33,581 nucleotides of DNA, taken from assembly GCA_030065935.1 (NCBI GenBank), contig JASJCP010000034.1, forward strand, positions 1 through 33,581. Direction: 5' to 3'. The DNA is from Xenococcaceae cyanobacterium MO_167.B27 (GTDB taxonomy: Bacteria; Cyanobacteriota; Cyanobacteriia; Cyanobacteriales; Xenococcaceae). Below the pieces are notes generated by a model that was not told where the DNA came from, ran no database searches, and was given only the letters and a program-made list of their open reading frames with translations. Position numbers and translations under genes: made by a program. Shown here in pieces: positions 23,257 through 33,581 of this stretch (position 1 is its first letter; the number at the start of each line of letters is the position of its first letter).

Positions 23257-24984
23257 TTAATAGTGATTACCTACTTTACGGTGGTGTATTGCTGTTATGG
23301 CATCGGGGTCAGAGACTCTACCAGTGGTTACTTTGCTATATACGAGCCAGTGATCGCTGCACTCCATGCGACTGACAACTTCACATTCTAAGTATGCTAG
23401 AGCATCGGTGAGGATGGGAGAGCCATTATTAGCAGTTTGGGTATTTACCCCTGCAAAACGGTCTGCACCTGGTTTAAACCGTTTCAGAAAGTGCTTCATT
23501 AGTTGCTGATATTTGCCTTCTTCCAGAACATTTAGCACAAAGCGATCGCCGACTTGCATTAAAGATTCGATCGCCCGATCCTTAGCTACAGCAATAGTAA
23601 ATCCAGGGGGTTCAAAACTAGCTTGAGATACCCAGGAAGCTAGCATGGCACTTTTTATATTTCCTTTGGTAGCGGTGATAATATATAGTCCACCACTGAT
23701 TCTTCCCATAGCTTTATCGAGATCGCTATCTAGGGATTTCATTTGTTTAACCATTTTCTCACGGGTTAACAGTTGTCCTAAGTCTGTTCCCGATTCTTCA
23801 CAGAGTTGGTAAATTTTTTCGTTGGGAGTATCTTTAACTCGGATGGAAGGAAAAGCTTTTTTGAGCCCTACATCCCTAAATTTAGTTAATAATGGGTCTA
23901 TGGGTTCGTCATTATCACCGTAGGATTCAAACATCCCGATTACTTGTTTTTCCTTGGCAGCAGCGAGAATTGTTCCTATATTGGCTACTATTTCTTGATG
24001 ATTATGACCTGATAGGGGAGGCATCCCTAACACAATAGCAGAGGCACGGGTGACAATTTCGTGAACTTCATTGTTTTCTGCTGATCGCAAGTCCAACATT
24101 TCTACTGCAACACCAGTTTTAGTAATACCTCTAGCAATGGCTTGGGATAGGCGATCGCTGTAACCGTAGTCGGAGATGTAAAAGACAGCGACATTTTTTT
24201 CGGCTTTAGTCTGTGCTTTACTCCATTTCTGATAGCGGTCTAACAGTTCTTGGACGTTATATTTTAGTATTGGACCATGACCGTTAGCAACAGTGGTAAT
24301 TTCTCCTAGTTTTTCCATTCGCTTCATTGCAGAAATAACGGAACGAGCATTAGGAGCCATTAAGCAGTCATAATAAAAGCGGTAGTCTTTTTCAATGGCG
24401 GATAGGTCTTCATCAAAAAAGTGAGCGGAACAATAGTGCATTCCAAAGGCATCGCAAGTATAGAGGATATTAGTACCGCGATCATAACTAAAGATAGTGT
24501 CGGGCCAGTGTAAGTTAGGAGCATTAATAAAGTCAATAATATGACCTTTACCTAAATCGATACTCTCACCACTTTTAACTAACTTACGTTCAAAGGGTTT
24601 GTGAACTAAATCTTCTAAAAACTTGATTGCTGTTTTTGCACCTACTACTACTGCTTGGGGTGCTAACTCTAAGACATCTTTAACTAAACCACTGTGATCT
24701 GGTTCGGTATGACTAATAATGATGTAGTCAATGGTTTTGGGGTCAATAATTCCAGTTAAAGTTTCTAGATATAGCTGACGGAATTTAGCATGGGAAGTAT
24801 CAACTAGAGCCGTTTTTTCTCCCTGGATAATATAGGAATTGTACGTAGTACCGTTTTGTAAGCCAAATTCAATATCAAAGCGATCGCGATCCCAGTCTAG
24901 GGAACGAATTGTAATAGTATCAGAAGCGATCTCGGTAGTTTGTATTGTTAAACGCTTTTCAGTTTTTATGGGCGTTGCTACCAT
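23257..24984 (-). CDS. flv3: Flavodiiron protein, Flv3 type
   Basis: Cyanobacterial class C flavodiiron protein that, with Flv1, reduces O2 to water using photosynthetic electrons and so protects photosystem I. The 575 aa hold three domains in order: a metallo-beta-lactamase-like diiron domain (about 30-255), a flavodoxin-like FMN domain (about 262-405) and a C-terminal flavin reductase domain (about 425-575) ending HHRKVGNHY. The diiron ligands are present: His92, Glu94, Asp96 and His97 in HTEPDH, His159, Asp178 and His236. This points away from Flv1, where several ligands are replaced, and with overall sequence suggests Flv3. It is divergent from xfp across a long spacer and ends at a good terminator. 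Confidence 0.9.
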   Translation of the reverse strand: MVATPIKTEKRLTIQTTEIASDTITIRSLDWDRDRFDIEFGLQNGTTYNSYIIQGEKTALVDTSHAKFRQLYLETLTGIIDPKTIDYIIISHTEPDHSGLVKDVLELAPQAVVVGAKTAIKFLEDLVHKPFERKLVKSGESIDLGKGHIIDFINAPNLHWPDTIFSYDRGTNILYTCDAFGMHYCSAHFFDEDLSAIEKDYRFYYDCLMAPNARSVISAMKRMEKLGEITTVANGHGPILKYNVQELLDRYQKWSKAQTKAEKNVAVFYISDYGYSDRLSQAIARGITKTGVAVEMLDLRSAENNEVHEIVTRASAIVLGMPPLSGHNHQEIVANIGTILAAAKEKQVIGMFESYGDNDEPIDPLLTKFRDVGLKKAFPSIRVKDTPNEKIYQLCEESGTDLGQLLTREKMVKQMKSLDSDLDKAMGRISGGLYIITATKGNIKSAMLASWVSQASFEPPGFTIAVAKDRAIESLMQVGDRFVLNVLEEGKYQQLMKHFLKRFKPGADRFAGVNTQTANNGSPILTDALAYLECEVVSRMECSDHWLVYSKVTTGRVSDPDAITAIHHRKVGNHY

Positions 24985-26265
24985 TTCCCCACTCCTTTAC
25001 TTTATTTTTAAATTGTCTATTTTTCTTTATTGTTACACGATGTCAGTTATCGGGTGGAAAACAACGGATTGGGGATTGGGGAAGTAATACTTATTACTTA
25101 TTACTACTAAATACCTCGTTGCGATCGCATGGATTGTCGAAACCCCAAGTATCGGTTTCAAGATTTCCTTCTAGAACAACATTTGTTCAATCCTTATAAG
25201 GTGGTGTTGCTGACGCACCAGTAAAGTCTTATGCCAGCAATACTTCAAGTTCATCTGTCAAAATTGAATTATTCACGGTTAAGATTACTCAAAATTCATT
25301 GATAAATTTCTAATATAATGCAAAGTTTTTAACAATCAACAGTGACCTGTAGCCAGTTATTAATAATCTTGAATGACCAGCTTCATGATACAATAATCAA
25401 GCTATTTTAACCTAGTTTATTCCTCATAGCAAGCTGTTTTTCGCTACGTCTCTATGTTCAATTTATAATCTTATAATGATATAAACGAAAGTAATAACTG
25501 ATTGTTGTTTTAGTTACTTTCTCAAAATTTTGTGGGGTTTATTTTCTTGAGAGTTGTGACCCTAAAAAAACTTTATTATTAAATGGTAAATGAGCTACTT
25601 TATCTCGATTTTTTCAAAATATTTTTTTACCACATTGTATCATTACAACTCCATTTTTTTTAGCCTGGCTAAATTATCTTTTAACTTTACTTTATTTACA
25701 TTTTGCAGTTAGTAATTGTTTACAAAGTCTAAGTATAATAAGCCCTTTTAAATGGTAAGCACTTTAGACTACCTCAAATATATCATACTTCAAATGTTCT
25801 AGGTTATCGCTTTTCAGCAAATTTTAACTTTAATTTCCTAAGATTTAGTTTTAACTAGCCATTAGTCAAGAATGAATAAATTGTAACCATTGAATAAATT
25901 GAATATCAAGTAAATTTTAAACTTGTTACAATATTAGATTTTTAACTCTGGATGAATTCAGTCTTATTAGGAATTTTCTAGTTCAAGTGAGCTAGAAATA
26001 CTAATTTATAAATACTACCAATATAGAAAGATCAATACATCTTGCGGTAGAGCCAGAAAGTGAATATAATTAGCAGGATTATTGTCACAAATATTAATAA
26101 AATGTTCTAGTTTTAGGAAATCTACTAAAATTTTATTGACTTGCATTAAGTGACTTAATTCAAGTGTAAATTCATATACAAAACTAAGGAAATTTAGTTA
26201 GTTCAGTTACAAAATCAATTCAGTAATCTAGAAAACTTAATTCTTGTACCAAAAGGAAACGACTT
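24985..26265. other. 1.28 kb divergent intergenic region between flv3 and xfp
   Basis: No gene could be supported on either strand. The region is very AT-rich. A heptamer run (TACTTAT, three units, 25088-25108) and a HIP1 octamer lie close to the flv3 side. The final 500 bp before xfp hold no ORF, hairpin or repeat I can identify. A frame near 25200-25318 (VADAPVKSYASN and onward) is protein-like but lacks a start and a known match. The length suggests long leaders, a small RNA or a lost gene. Confidence 0.5.
25088..25108. repeat. Short heptamer array (TACTTAT)
   Basis: Two perfect copies of TACTTAT and a third variant (TACTACT) run in tandem, close to the flv3 promoter region. The unit is similar to that in the array at 28763-28783. 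Confidence 0.7.
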
Positions 26266-28674
26266 ATGGTTGCTACTCCCCCTAGAGATTCAGCATCAGA
26301 AACAGCTTTAACTGGCGAGGAACTAAAAAAAATAGACGCTTACTGGCGTGCCTGCAATTATCTGGCAGTTGGGATGATATATCTGAAGGATAATCCCCTT
26401 CTGAAGCAGCCGTTAAAGCCGGAACACATTAAACAACGTCTATTGGGACATTGGGGTTCATCACCTGCTCTAAGTTTTACCTATATTCACCTCAATCGAC
26501 TGATCAAAAAATACGACCTGAACGCCATCTATATAGCAGGACCAGGACATGGTGCGCCAGGGGTATTAGGCCCAGTGTATCTAGAAGGGACTTACTCAGA
26601 AGTCTATACAGATAAGAGTGAAGATGAAGCAGGAATGCAGAAATTCTTTAAACAATTTTCTTTTCCTGGTTATATCGGAAGTCACTGTACCCCAGAAACT
26701 CCTGGTTCGATACATGAAGGAGGAGAATTAGGTTACAGCGTATCCCATGCTTACGGTGCAGTTTATGATAATCCCGATTTAATAGCAGCTTGTGTAGTAG
26801 GAGATGGAGAAGCGGAAACAGGACCTTTGGCAACCGCTTGGCACTCCAATAAATTCCTCAATCCCATCCGTGATGGGGCAGTGTTGCCGATTTTAAACCT
26901 CAATGGCTACAAAATCGCTAACCCTACCATCCTATCTCGTATTAGCCCCGAAGAACTAGAAGACTTATTTAAAGGCTATGGTTATAGCCCTTACGTGGTA
27001 GAAGGTTCAGACCCCGAAAAGATGCACCAAAAAATGGCAGCAGTCATGGAAGAGTGTATTCTGAAAATTCGGGAGATTCAACAAGAAGCCAGGAGCCAAA
27101 ATAAAGCCTTCCGTCCCCGTTGGCCCATGATTATCTTGCGGACTCCTAAAGGGTGGACAGGGCCCAAAGAGGTAGATGGTCATAAAGTAGAAGGGTTCTG
27201 GCGAGCGCACCAAGTACCCATGGGTGCAATGCATTCAAATCCCGAACACGTGAAACTCCTCGAACAATGGATGAAGAGTTACAAGCCAGAAGAATTGTTC
27301 GACGAAAATGGGACTCTAATCCCAGAGTTAAAAGAATTAGCTCCTGTGGGAATAAGTCGCATGAGTGCGAACCCAGTAGCCAACGGTGGTTTATTACGGA
27401 AAGATTTAAAATTGCCTGATTTCCGTGACTATGAGATCTCCATGGAGAAACCAGGAACAGTAGAAGTAGAAAATACTAGAGTATTAGGGAAGTTTTTACG
27501 GGATGTCATGAAAAATAACATGACCAACTTCCGTGTCTTTGGCCCAGATGAAACTGCTTCTAATCGTTTGCAAGATATCTACGAAGTCACCAAAAAAACT
27601 TGGATGGCGGATTCCCTACCAGAAGATGAAGATGGAGGGATGTTATCTCCTGACGGTAGAGTGATGGAAATGTTGAGCGAACACACTCTAGAAGGATGGC
27701 TAGAAACTTACTTGCTCACAGGAAGACATGGCTTTTTCCACACCTATGAAGCCTTTGTTCACGTCATCGATTCCATGTTTAACCAACACGCCAAATGGTT
27801 AGATATCTGTAGAAATGAGGTTCCTTGGCGTGCCTCTGTTTCTTCTCTCAACTTAATGCTATCTTCTTTAGTTTGGCGACAAGACCACAATGGTTTTTCT
27901 CACCAAGACCCTGGTTTTGTAGATTTAGTTACCAATAAAAGTCCGGATGTAACTCGCATTTACTTTCCCCCTGATGCTAACTGTTTGCTTTCGGTTGCTG
28001 ACCACTGCTTACGGAGTAAAGATTACGTGAACGTAATTGTTTCTGATAAACAGAAGCACCTGCAATACCTAACAATGGATGAAGCCATTAAACACTGCAC
28101 CAAAGGTATTGGTATTTGGGAATGGGCGAGTAATGATGATTGCGGAAAAGAAGCGGATGAGCCGGATGTAATTATGGCTTGTTGTGGAGATATTCCCACT
28201 ATGGAATCTTTAGCAGCTACAGCAATATTAAGGGAAGAATTCCCCTCACTCAAAGTCAGGTTTATTAACGTGGTTGACCTGTATAAACTACAGTCGGAAA
28301 CAGAACATCCCCACGGTTTATCTAATAAAGAGTTTGATATTCTGTTTACTCCCGATAAACCTGTCCTGTTTAACTTCCACGGCTATCCCTGGTTAATTCA
28401 CAAATTAGCTTATCGTCGCACTAATCAAGACAGGATTCATGTCAGAGGTTACAAGGAAGAAGGTAATATCAACACCCCTTTGGAATTGGCAATACTCAAT
28501 CAAATTGATCGCTTTAACCTAGTTATAGATGTGATTGATCGTGTTGACCAACTTGGCTCTAGAGCCGTCTATGTCAGAGAGCGCATGAGAAATGCCATTC
28601 TGGATAATCTGGCTTATGCTCACGAACAGGGTATAGATAAACCGGAAATTGTTAACTGGAAATGGCCCTATTAG
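26266..28674 (+). CDS. xfp: Xylulose-5-phosphate/fructose-6-phosphate phosphoketolase
   Basis: Thiamine-diphosphate enzyme that splits xylulose 5-phosphate or fructose 6-phosphate with phosphate to give acetyl phosphate plus glyceraldehyde 3-phosphate or erythrose 4-phosphate, a carbon-saving route to acetyl-CoA. The 802-aa protein is full length. Signatures include [11 protein letters not shown] (61-71), GPGHGAPG (92-99), [20 protein letters not shown] (132-151) and the ThDP/Mg site [20 protein letters not shown] (179-198). The C-terminal half carries the usual [12 protein letters not shown] and [11 protein letters not shown] blocks. The start is set by AAGGA (26253-26257), 8 nt before the ATG. 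A terminator follows at 28677. Confidence 0.97.
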   Translation: MVATPPRDSASETALTGEELKKIDAYWRACNYLAVGMIYLKDNPLLKQPLKPEHIKQRLLGHWGSSPALSFTYIHLNRLIKKYDLNAIYIAGPGHGAPGVLGPVYLEGTYSEVYTDKSEDEAGMQKFFKQFSFPGYIGSHCTPETPGSIHEGGELGYSVSHAYGAVYDNPDLIAACVVGDGEAETGPLATAWHSNKFLNPIRDGAVLPILNLNGYKIANPTILSRISPEELEDLFKGYGYSPYVVEGSDPEKMHQKMAAVMEECILKIREIQQEARSQNKAFRPRWPMIILRTPKGWTGPKEVDGHKVEGFWRAHQVPMGAMHSNPEHVKLLEQWMKSYKPEELFDENGTLIPELKELAPVGISRMSANPVANGGLLRKDLKLPDFRDYEISMEKPGTVEVENTRVLGKFLRDVMKNNMTNFRVFGPDETASNRLQDIYEVTKKTWMADSLPEDEDGGMLSPDGRVMEMLSEHTLEGWLETYLLTGRHGFFHTYEAFVHVIDSMFNQHAKWLDICRNEVPWRASVSSLNLMLSSLVWRQDHNGFSHQDPGFVDLVTNKSPDVTRIYFPPDANCLLSVADHCLRSKDYVNVIVSDKQKHLQYLTMDEAIKHCTKGIGIWEWASNDDCGKEADEPDVIMACCGDIPTMESLAATAILREEFPSLKVRFINVVDLYKLQSETEHPHGLSNKEFDILFTPDKPVLFNFHGYPWLIHKLAYRRTNQDRIHVRGYKEEGNINTPLELAILNQIDRFNLVIDVIDRVDQLGSRAVYVRERMRNAILDNLAYAHEQGIDKPEIVNWKWPY

Positions 28675-28676
28675 GG

Positions 28677-28727
28677 AAGGATTCAGCGATGAGGAAATAT
28701 ACTTGTTCCTTATCGGTGAATCCTTTT
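28677..28727 (+). terminator. Terminator of xfp
   Basis: AAGGATTCA (28677-28685) pairs with TGAATCCTT (28717-28725), the inner GAGGAA pairs with TTCCTT, and a short T-run closes the stem. It begins directly after the xfp stop codon. Confidence 0.8.
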
Positions 28728-28728
28728 A

Positions 28729-28783
28729 AAGTAGCAAGTAGTAAGTAGTAAGTAGCAAGTTTTATTACTTATTACTTATTACC
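28729..28783. repeat. Two-part heptamer array (AAGTAGT then TATTACT)
   Basis: Four AAGTAGY units (28729-28756) are followed by three TATTACY units (28763-28783). The blocks are partly complementary to each other, so the array can fold back. It fills the xfp-pyk spacer between the terminator and the pyk leader. Confidence 0.85.
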
Positions 28784-28839
28784 TCACTCGGAGTCTTTTA
28801 TCCCTCATAATTTATCCCCACACCCCAATCCCCTAAATT

Positions 28840-30258
28840 ATGAATCCTCAACTACATCGCACGAAAATAGTGGCTACCATTGGGCCAGCTAGCAGTTCAC
28901 GGTCAATGCTCATACAGATGGTACAGCGAGGGATGAACGTCGCACGGCTGAATTTTTCCCATGGTAGTTATGAAACCCACTCAGAAATGGTTGCTCTGCT
29001 GCGCTCGGTTTCAGAAGAATTAAATACGCCAATTACCATCTTGCAAGACCTCCAAGGACCCAAAATTCGAGTTGGGATGTTACCAGAAGGGGGTATGGAA
29101 TTAAAGGTAGGAGAGCAGTTAACCTTAGTTCCTGAGTCTGAATATCAAGATTCTCCTGGTACAGTTTCTATAGATTATCCTTATCTAGCAGAAGAAGCTA
29201 AACCAGGGGAGCAAATTCTCTTAGACGATGGCTTATTAGAGTTAGAAATAGTCGCCATTGATGGGTTGGCTACCATCTGCAAAGTGGTGGAAGGGGGGAT
29301 CTTAAAAAGCCGTAAGGGGGTTAATTTACCAAGTCTGAATCTAAGATTGCCTTCTATGACGGAAAAAGACCAAAAAGATTTAGAATTTGGTATATCTCAA
29401 GGTATTGATTGGGTTTCTTTGAGCTTTGTCCGTCAAGCAGAGGATATTCGCTATTTAAAACAATTTATTGCCGAGCGCAATGGTGATATTCCCGTAATGG
29501 CAAAAATTGAGAAGCCCCAAGCGATCGCCAATCTGGATGAAATTATTGCAGAATGTGATGGCTTGATGGTAGCGCGGGGGGACTTGGGTGTAGAAATGAA
29601 ACCCGAGAAAGTACCATTTTGGCAAAAGCAAATTATCCGTAAGTGCAATCTCAAAAATATCCCAGTAATTACTGCAACTCAAATGTTGGACAGCATGATT
29701 AACAATCCTCGTCCCACTCGCGCGGAAGCTAGCGATGTAGCTAACGCCATTATTGATGGGACAGATGCGGTGATGTTGTCGGGAGAATCAGCTGTCGGAA
29801 AATATCCTCTTAAAGCAGTAGAAATGTTAGCCAAAATTGCACAGAGCATTGAACCCGATCTGCAATTTGTCAATAACCCCCCTGCTAAAACAGATCAAAC
29901 CCACGCTCTGAGTGAAGCTTTAAACGCCATCGATCAGATTTTAAACCTGCGCTATATCGTTTGTTTTACTGCTACTGGCTACACCGCTCTAATTGCTTCA
30001 GGAGAACGGCCGAAAGCGATGGTGATTGCTTTTACTCCCAATATTGATGTTTATCACCGTCTTAATCTAGTTTGGGGAGTCCAACCAGTTTATTTAGAAA
30101 AGGAAGGAACCACTTTTGAAGAGTTAGTAGCGATCGCCGAAACCTATTTAGTCAAGCAACAATTAGCAGACTCAGGAGAGCAAATTTTAATCATGGGGGG
30201 TATTCCTACCCAGACACCCCAAGGGACTAATTTCCTCAAGATTCATAGTATAAGTTAA
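28840..30258 (+). CDS. pyk: Pyruvate kinase
   Basis: Last step of glycolysis: phosphoenolpyruvate plus ADP to pyruvate plus ATP. The 472-aa protein is the short form without the C-terminal PEP-utiliser-like extension found on some cyanobacterial isozymes. Visible motifs: [13 protein letters not shown] start, ARLNFSHG (35-42), [10 protein letters not shown] (68-77) before the B domain (about 78-170), catalytic Lys222 in [19 protein letters not shown] (243-252), [10 protein letters not shown] (277-286) and [12 protein letters not shown]. The C-terminal allosteric domain spans about 345-472. gpmA follows after one base, so the two genes of lower glycolysis are translated from one message. Whether a second pyk exists cannot be told from the window. 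Confidence 0.97.
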   Translation: MNPQLHRTKIVATIGPASSSRSMLIQMVQRGMNVARLNFSHGSYETHSEMVALLRSVSEELNTPITILQDLQGPKIRVGMLPEGGMELKVGEQLTLVPESEYQDSPGTVSIDYPYLAEEAKPGEQILLDDGLLELEIVAIDGLATICKVVEGGILKSRKGVNLPSLNLRLPSMTEKDQKDLEFGISQGIDWVSLSFVRQAEDIRYLKQFIAERNGDIPVMAKIEKPQAIANLDEIIAECDGLMVARGDLGVEMKPEKVPFWQKQIIRKCNLKNIPVITATQMLDSMINNPRPTRAEASDVANAIIDGTDAVMLSGESAVGKYPLKAVEMLAKIAQSIEPDLQFVNNPPAKTDQTHALSEALNAIDQILNLRYIVCFTATGYTALIASGERPKAMVIAFTPNIDVYHRLNLVWGVQPVYLEKEGTTFEELVAIAETYLVKQQLADSGEQILIMGGIPTQTPQGTNFLKIHSIS

Positions 30259-30259
30259 T

Positions 30260-30958
30260 ATGGCTAAACTAATTCTGATTCGTCACGGACAAAGTCTCTG
30301 GAATGCCCAAAACAAATTTACGGGTTGGGTCGATGTTCCTTTAAGCGAAAGGGGACGTGCTGAAGCGACTATCGCTTCTTGTAAATTAAGAGAAAAAAAC
30401 TATCAAATAGATGTCTGTTTCACCAGCTTACTAATGAGAGCTATGGAAACGGCAATTGTCTGTTTGACTGAATGTGATGAAGTTTCTGGCGGAAAAACAC
30501 CAATTATCCAACACGCTGCTGACGATCCTAACTGGCATGGTTGGGATAAGTATGAAGGCGATCATAGTCAAGAATTGCCCATTTTCCCCACCCCAGCTTT
30601 AGATGAGAGGTATTACGGACAATTGCAGGGCTTGAATAAAACAGAAACCGCAGCCAAGTATGGTAAAGAGCAAGTTCATATTTGGCGACGCTCCTATGAT
30701 ACCCCTCCCCCTGGAGGTGAAAGTTTGGAAGATACCAAAACCAGAGTTATACCTTTCTTGCGCGAGCGCGTTTTAGCTCACATTAAAAATGGAGAAACGG
30801 TTTTAGTAGCTGCCCACGGTAACTCATTACGCTCAATAATTATGGACTTGGATAAATTATCCCCAGAAGAAGTAACCAAATTAGAATTGGCTACAGGAGT
30901 TCCCATTATCTATGAGTTTGATTCAGAAGCAAAAGTTATCAATAAAACTCTTTTGTGA
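30260..30958 (+). CDS. gpmA: 2,3-bisphosphoglycerate-dependent phosphoglycerate mutase
   Basis: Interconverts 3- and 2-phosphoglycerate, the step two before pyruvate kinase (enolase lies between). The 232-aa protein starts with the phosphohistidine motif LILIRHGQSLWN (His9), followed by FTGWVDVPLSERG. LDERYYGQLQGLNK supplies the acid/base Glu, and VAAHGNSLRSI holds the second catalytic His. It is slightly shorter than the 248-aa E. coli enzyme. Its ATG begins one base after the pyk stop, implying an operon and probable translational coupling. No clear terminator is seen after the stop. Confidence 0.95.
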   Translation: MAKLILIRHGQSLWNAQNKFTGWVDVPLSERGRAEATIASCKLREKNYQIDVCFTSLLMRAMETAIVCLTECDEVSGGKTPIIQHAADDPNWHGWDKYEGDHSQELPIFPTPALDERYYGQLQGLNKTETAAKYGKEQVHIWRRSYDTPPPGGESLEDTKTRVIPFLRERVLAHIKNGETVLVAAHGNSLRSIIMDLDKLSPEEVTKLELATGVPIIYEFDSEAKVINKTLL

Positions 30959-31161
30959 CTAAAAATTATTTCTCGATTGTCTTGTGAGTACTGATAAAAT
31001 TACTTGATTGAGAAAATTTCAGACTAAATAACTAAGATTACTGAAGAGCTAGAAAAAAATTAACTAGTTTTATCGAAGAATAGTATCTTAAAAATCTTTG
31101 TTTTTCCCAACCAATATCTAATTAAAATTAGTCAAATAAATACACCATAGCCAATAAACCC

Positions 31162-31464
31162 ATGATTTACTCAAAACCAGAATATTCTAGTGCAGGTTCT
31201 TCAGTTATTAATACAGTTACTTCATTGCATTCTTACTTTCGGAATATGCAATCTTATTACAAAGTATTGCAGGGAAAAATCTTGAGCGATCTGGAAATAA
31301 CTGAGGATGAATTACAAATCAAAGAACTTAAACAAAAGCTGCAAGATGTTAATACAAAAATCAATTATTTTCATGTTTTAAATAATTCTATATCTACAGT
31401 AGATGTAGTGTTACACACAGAAACGATGATTGAAGAGTTTAGGACTAAAGAAACAAGTGTCTAA
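31162..31464 (+). CDS. Small hypothetical protein, helical
   Basis: A 100-aa product I do not recognise. The middle (about 38-70, LQGKILSDLEITEDELQIKE, then LKQKLQDVNTKINYF) is charged with heptad-like leucines and may form a coiled coil. There is no Cys, no signal peptide and no membrane segment. Protein-like composition, a separate 200-bp upstream region and its place 48 bp before glgP support a real gene, perhaps co-transcribed with glgP. A regulatory role for glycogen phosphorylase would be speculation. Confidence 0.55.
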   Translation: MIYSKPEYSSAGSSVINTVTSLHSYFRNMQSYYKVLQGKILSDLEITEDELQIKELKQKLQDVNTKINYFHVLNNSISTVDVVLHTETMIEEFRTKETSV

Positions 31465-31512
31465 TAGTTAATGAAAGCTAAACATTAATAAAATATAACA
31501 ATCTCAAATCTC

Positions 31513-33581
31513 ATGACCTTATCTCAAGAACCAAAAACAAGAAAAAACATAACTACTGAAGATGATCGCACCGGATTAAGCATTACTACCCTAAGAAGAG
31601 CGATCTCTGATAATTTACTGTATCTTCAAGGAAAATTTCCAGGTATTGCGACTACCAATGATTACTATTTAGCTTTAGCTTACACCATACGCGATCGCCT
31701 GCTTCAGCGTTGGATTGCTACTACTCAAACCTATATCAAGTCAGATATTAAGCTAGTTTGCTATCTCTCCGCTGAGTTTTTAGTCGGTCCCCATTTAGGG
31801 AATAATCTAATTAACCTGGGGATTTACGACCTGGTTGACCAAGCAATTGCAGAGTCAGGATTAAACCTAAGTGAATTAATTGACCAAGAAGAAGAACCTG
31901 GTTTGGGGAATGGCGGTTTGGGTCGTTTAGCTGCTTGCTATCTGGATTCTTTAGCTAGTTTAGAAATTCCTGCTATCGGCTATGGTATCCGCTATGAATA
32001 TGGTATTTTCGACCAAGAAATCAAAGACGGTTGGCAGATAGAAATTACGGATAAATGGCTACGATATGGCAATCCTTGGGAAATTGCTCGTCCAGAATCC
32101 TCGGTAGAAGTCAAGTTTGGCGGACATACGGAAGGTTATACGGACAACGATGGTAACTATCGAGTGCGTTGGGTACCAGCCTATGTAGTTAAGGGAATTC
32201 CTTACGATACGCCGATTTTGGGCTATAAAGTGAATACCGCTAATACTATGCGTTTGTGGAAGTCGGAAGCTTGTGAATCTTTTGATTTTGATAAATTTAA
32301 TGTGGGTGATTATTATGGTGCAGTTAACGAGAAAGTAGTTTCGGAAAACCTAACAAAAGTACTTTATCCTAACGATGCCCATCTTCAAGGTAAAGAACTT
32401 CGTTTAGAACAGCAATACTTCTTTGTTTCTTGTTCTCTCCAAGATATGATTAGTATCCATTTATTCTGCAATGATAGTCTGGATAACTTCCACGAAAAAT
32501 TTGCAGCCCAACTTAATGATACCCATCCTGCGATCGCTGTAGCGGAATTAATGCGCTTGTTGATTGACGAACATAATTTAGATTGGGATAAAGCCTGGAA
32601 TATTACGCAAAATACCCTCGGCTATACTAACCATACCCTGTTACCAGAAGCCTTAGAAAAATGGTCTGTAGGTTTATTTGGCTACTTGTTACCGCGACAT
32701 TTGGAACTGATTTACGAAATCAATCAGCGTTTTCTCAACCAGGTTAGAATCAAATATCCTAATAATAATGAGAAGCTGTCAAATCTATCTTTAATTGACG
32801 ATAGTGGTGAAAAATACGTCCGTATGGCTCATTTAGCCTGTGTTGGTTCTCATGCCATTAATGGTGTTGCTGCTTTACACAGTGAACTACTCAAAGAAAC
32901 CGTACTTAAAGATTTTTACGAACTCTTCCCAGAAAAATTCAGCAATAAAACTAATGGGGTAACTCCCCGTCGCTGGATAGTGCAGAGTAACCCTAGACTA
33001 AGTAAGCTAATTACCAAGCAAATTGGCGATCGCTGGATGAATCATCTAGAAGAACTAAAACAACTTGAACCTTTAGCAGATAACGCTGAATTTCGTCAAC
33101 AATGGCGGGAGACTAAATTAGCAGTTAAACAAGAATTAGCTGATTATGCTCAACAAAAAACAGGAATAACAGTTAATCCTGACTCCCTGTTTGATATCCA
33201 AGTAAAACGCATCCATGAATATAAACGCCAGCATCTCAATGTATTGCACATTATTACTCTTTACAACCGCCTCAAACAAAATCCCAGTTTAGATATTACT
33301 CCTCGGACTTTCTTCTTTGGCGGAAAAGCTGCACCAGGCTACTACATGGCGAAGTTGATTATTAAATTAATTAACTCTGTTGGTGATATTGTTAACAATG
33401 ACCCCGATATCCGCGATCTCTTAAAAGTAGTATTTCTTCCCGACTACAACGTTACTTTAGGACAGAGAGTCTATCCTGCTGCGGAATTATCAGAACAAAT
33501 CTCTACCGCAGGAAAAGAAGCTTCGGGTACAGGTAATATGAAATTTTCTCTCAATGGTGCATTAACTATTGGTACTCTCGA
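31513..33581 (+). CDS. glgP: Glycogen phosphorylase, 3' end beyond the window
   Basis: Releases glucose 1-phosphate from glycogen chain ends. The frame from ATG 31513 is open to the window edge (689 codons of an expected 830-850). Conserved blocks: DNLLYLQGKFPGIATTNDYY near the start, GNGGLGRLAACYLDSLA, GIRYEYGIFDQ, AAQLNDTHPAIAVAEL, KTNGVTPRRW, IQVKRIHEYKRQ, FFFGGKAAPGYYMAK, and EASGTGNMKF with the pyridoxal-phosphate lysine at residue 677. The missing part is only the C-terminal domain. With glgX in this window the pair covers both steps of glycogen breakdown. There is no N-terminal regulatory extension beyond about 25 residues. Confidence 0.97.
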   Translation, partial: MTLSQEPKTRKNITTEDDRTGLSITTLRRAISDNLLYLQGKFPGIATTNDYYLALAYTIRDRLLQRWIATTQTYIKSDIKLVCYLSAEFLVGPHLGNNLINLGIYDLVDQAIAESGLNLSELIDQEEEPGLGNGGLGRLAACYLDSLASLEIPAIGYGIRYEYGIFDQEIKDGWQIEITDKWLRYGNPWEIARPESSVEVKFGGHTEGYTDNDGNYRVRWVPAYVVKGIPYDTPILGYKVNTANTMRLWKSEACESFDFDKFNVGDYYGAVNEKVVSENLTKVLYPNDAHLQGKELRLEQQYFFVSCSLQDMISIHLFCNDSLDNFHEKFAAQLNDTHPAIAVAELMRLLIDEHNLDWDKAWNITQNTLGYTNHTLLPEALEKWSVGLFGYLLPRHLELIYEINQRFLNQVRIKYPNNNEKLSNLSLIDDSGEKYVRMAHLACVGSHAINGVAALHSELLKETVLKDFYELFPEKFSNKTNGVTPRRWIVQSNPRLSKLITKQIGDRWMNHLEELKQLEPLADNAEFRQQWRETKLAVKQELADYAQQKTGITVNPDSLFDIQVKRIHEYKRQHLNVLHIITLYNRLKQNPSLDITPRTFFFGGKAAPGYYMAKLIIKLINSVGDIVNNDPDIRDLLKVVFLPDYNVTLGQRVYPAAELSEQISTAGKEASGTGNMKFSLNGALTIGTL

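Noticed and set aside
25100-25320. tRNA or small coding gene between flv3 and xfp
   Set aside because: No cloverleaf could be folded by eye, and the protein-like frame has no start or recognisable match.

Overview
The window comes from a low-GC cyanobacterium. The evidence is an orange carotenoid protein (OCP) with its partner fluorescence recovery protein (FRP), the NDH-1 subunit NdhL, a three-domain flavodiiron protein of the Flv3 type, a phosphoketolase, many HIP1 octamers (GCGATCGC) and heptanucleotide tandem repeats. The AT-rich sequence, abundant short palindromes and many decayed mobile elements suggest a baeocytous or large unicellular lineage such as Pleurocapsales. That last step is inference.

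Layout. 1-3000 holds a UGT-type glycosyltransferase and an alpha/beta hydrolase. 3198-4402 is a scar: an ISL3 fragment, an IS1-like fragment and a second hydrolase killed by two in-frame stops. 4761-6287 is the photoprotection pair ocp and frp. 6386-9563 carries birA (minus), ndhL and a DUF3007 gene (plus), and murE (minus). 9593-13678 is an accessory island: a TnpB-only element about 30 bp upstream of the murE start codon, then a roughly 2.3 kb insert with a tyrosine recombinase and a rolling-circle Rep remnant that splits dtd (D-aminoacyl-tRNA deacylase) in two. 13743-16031 has a His-rich COG0523 GTPase, a 59-aa ribbon-helix-helix protein and an SPFH membrane protein. 16456-18579 is glgX. 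18782-19481 holds three gene remnants. 19488-23114 has a GNAT acetyltransferase, a dual-specificity-phosphatase-like protein with an N-terminal beta domain, a methyltransferase and a surface-type protein. 23257-28674 has flv3 and xfp, divergent across a 1.28 kb gap. 28840-33581 has pyk, gpmA, a small unknown gene and the start of glgP.

Function. The conserved genes centre on carbon and energy balance: glycogen breakdown (glgX, glgP), lower glycolysis (gpmA, pyk), the phosphoketolase shunt, and photoprotection or electron-sink functions (OCP/FRP, Flv3, NDH-1). The phosphatase-like protein at 20520 could belong to the glycogen theme, but this is speculative.

The least ordinary parts are the split dtd with its integrase/Rep insert, the TnpB element against murE with two related palindromes in its 3' end, three exact-period 43-bp repeats upstream of the phosphatase-like gene, and heptamer arrays at several sites. 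No rRNA, tRNA or CRISPR array was seen.
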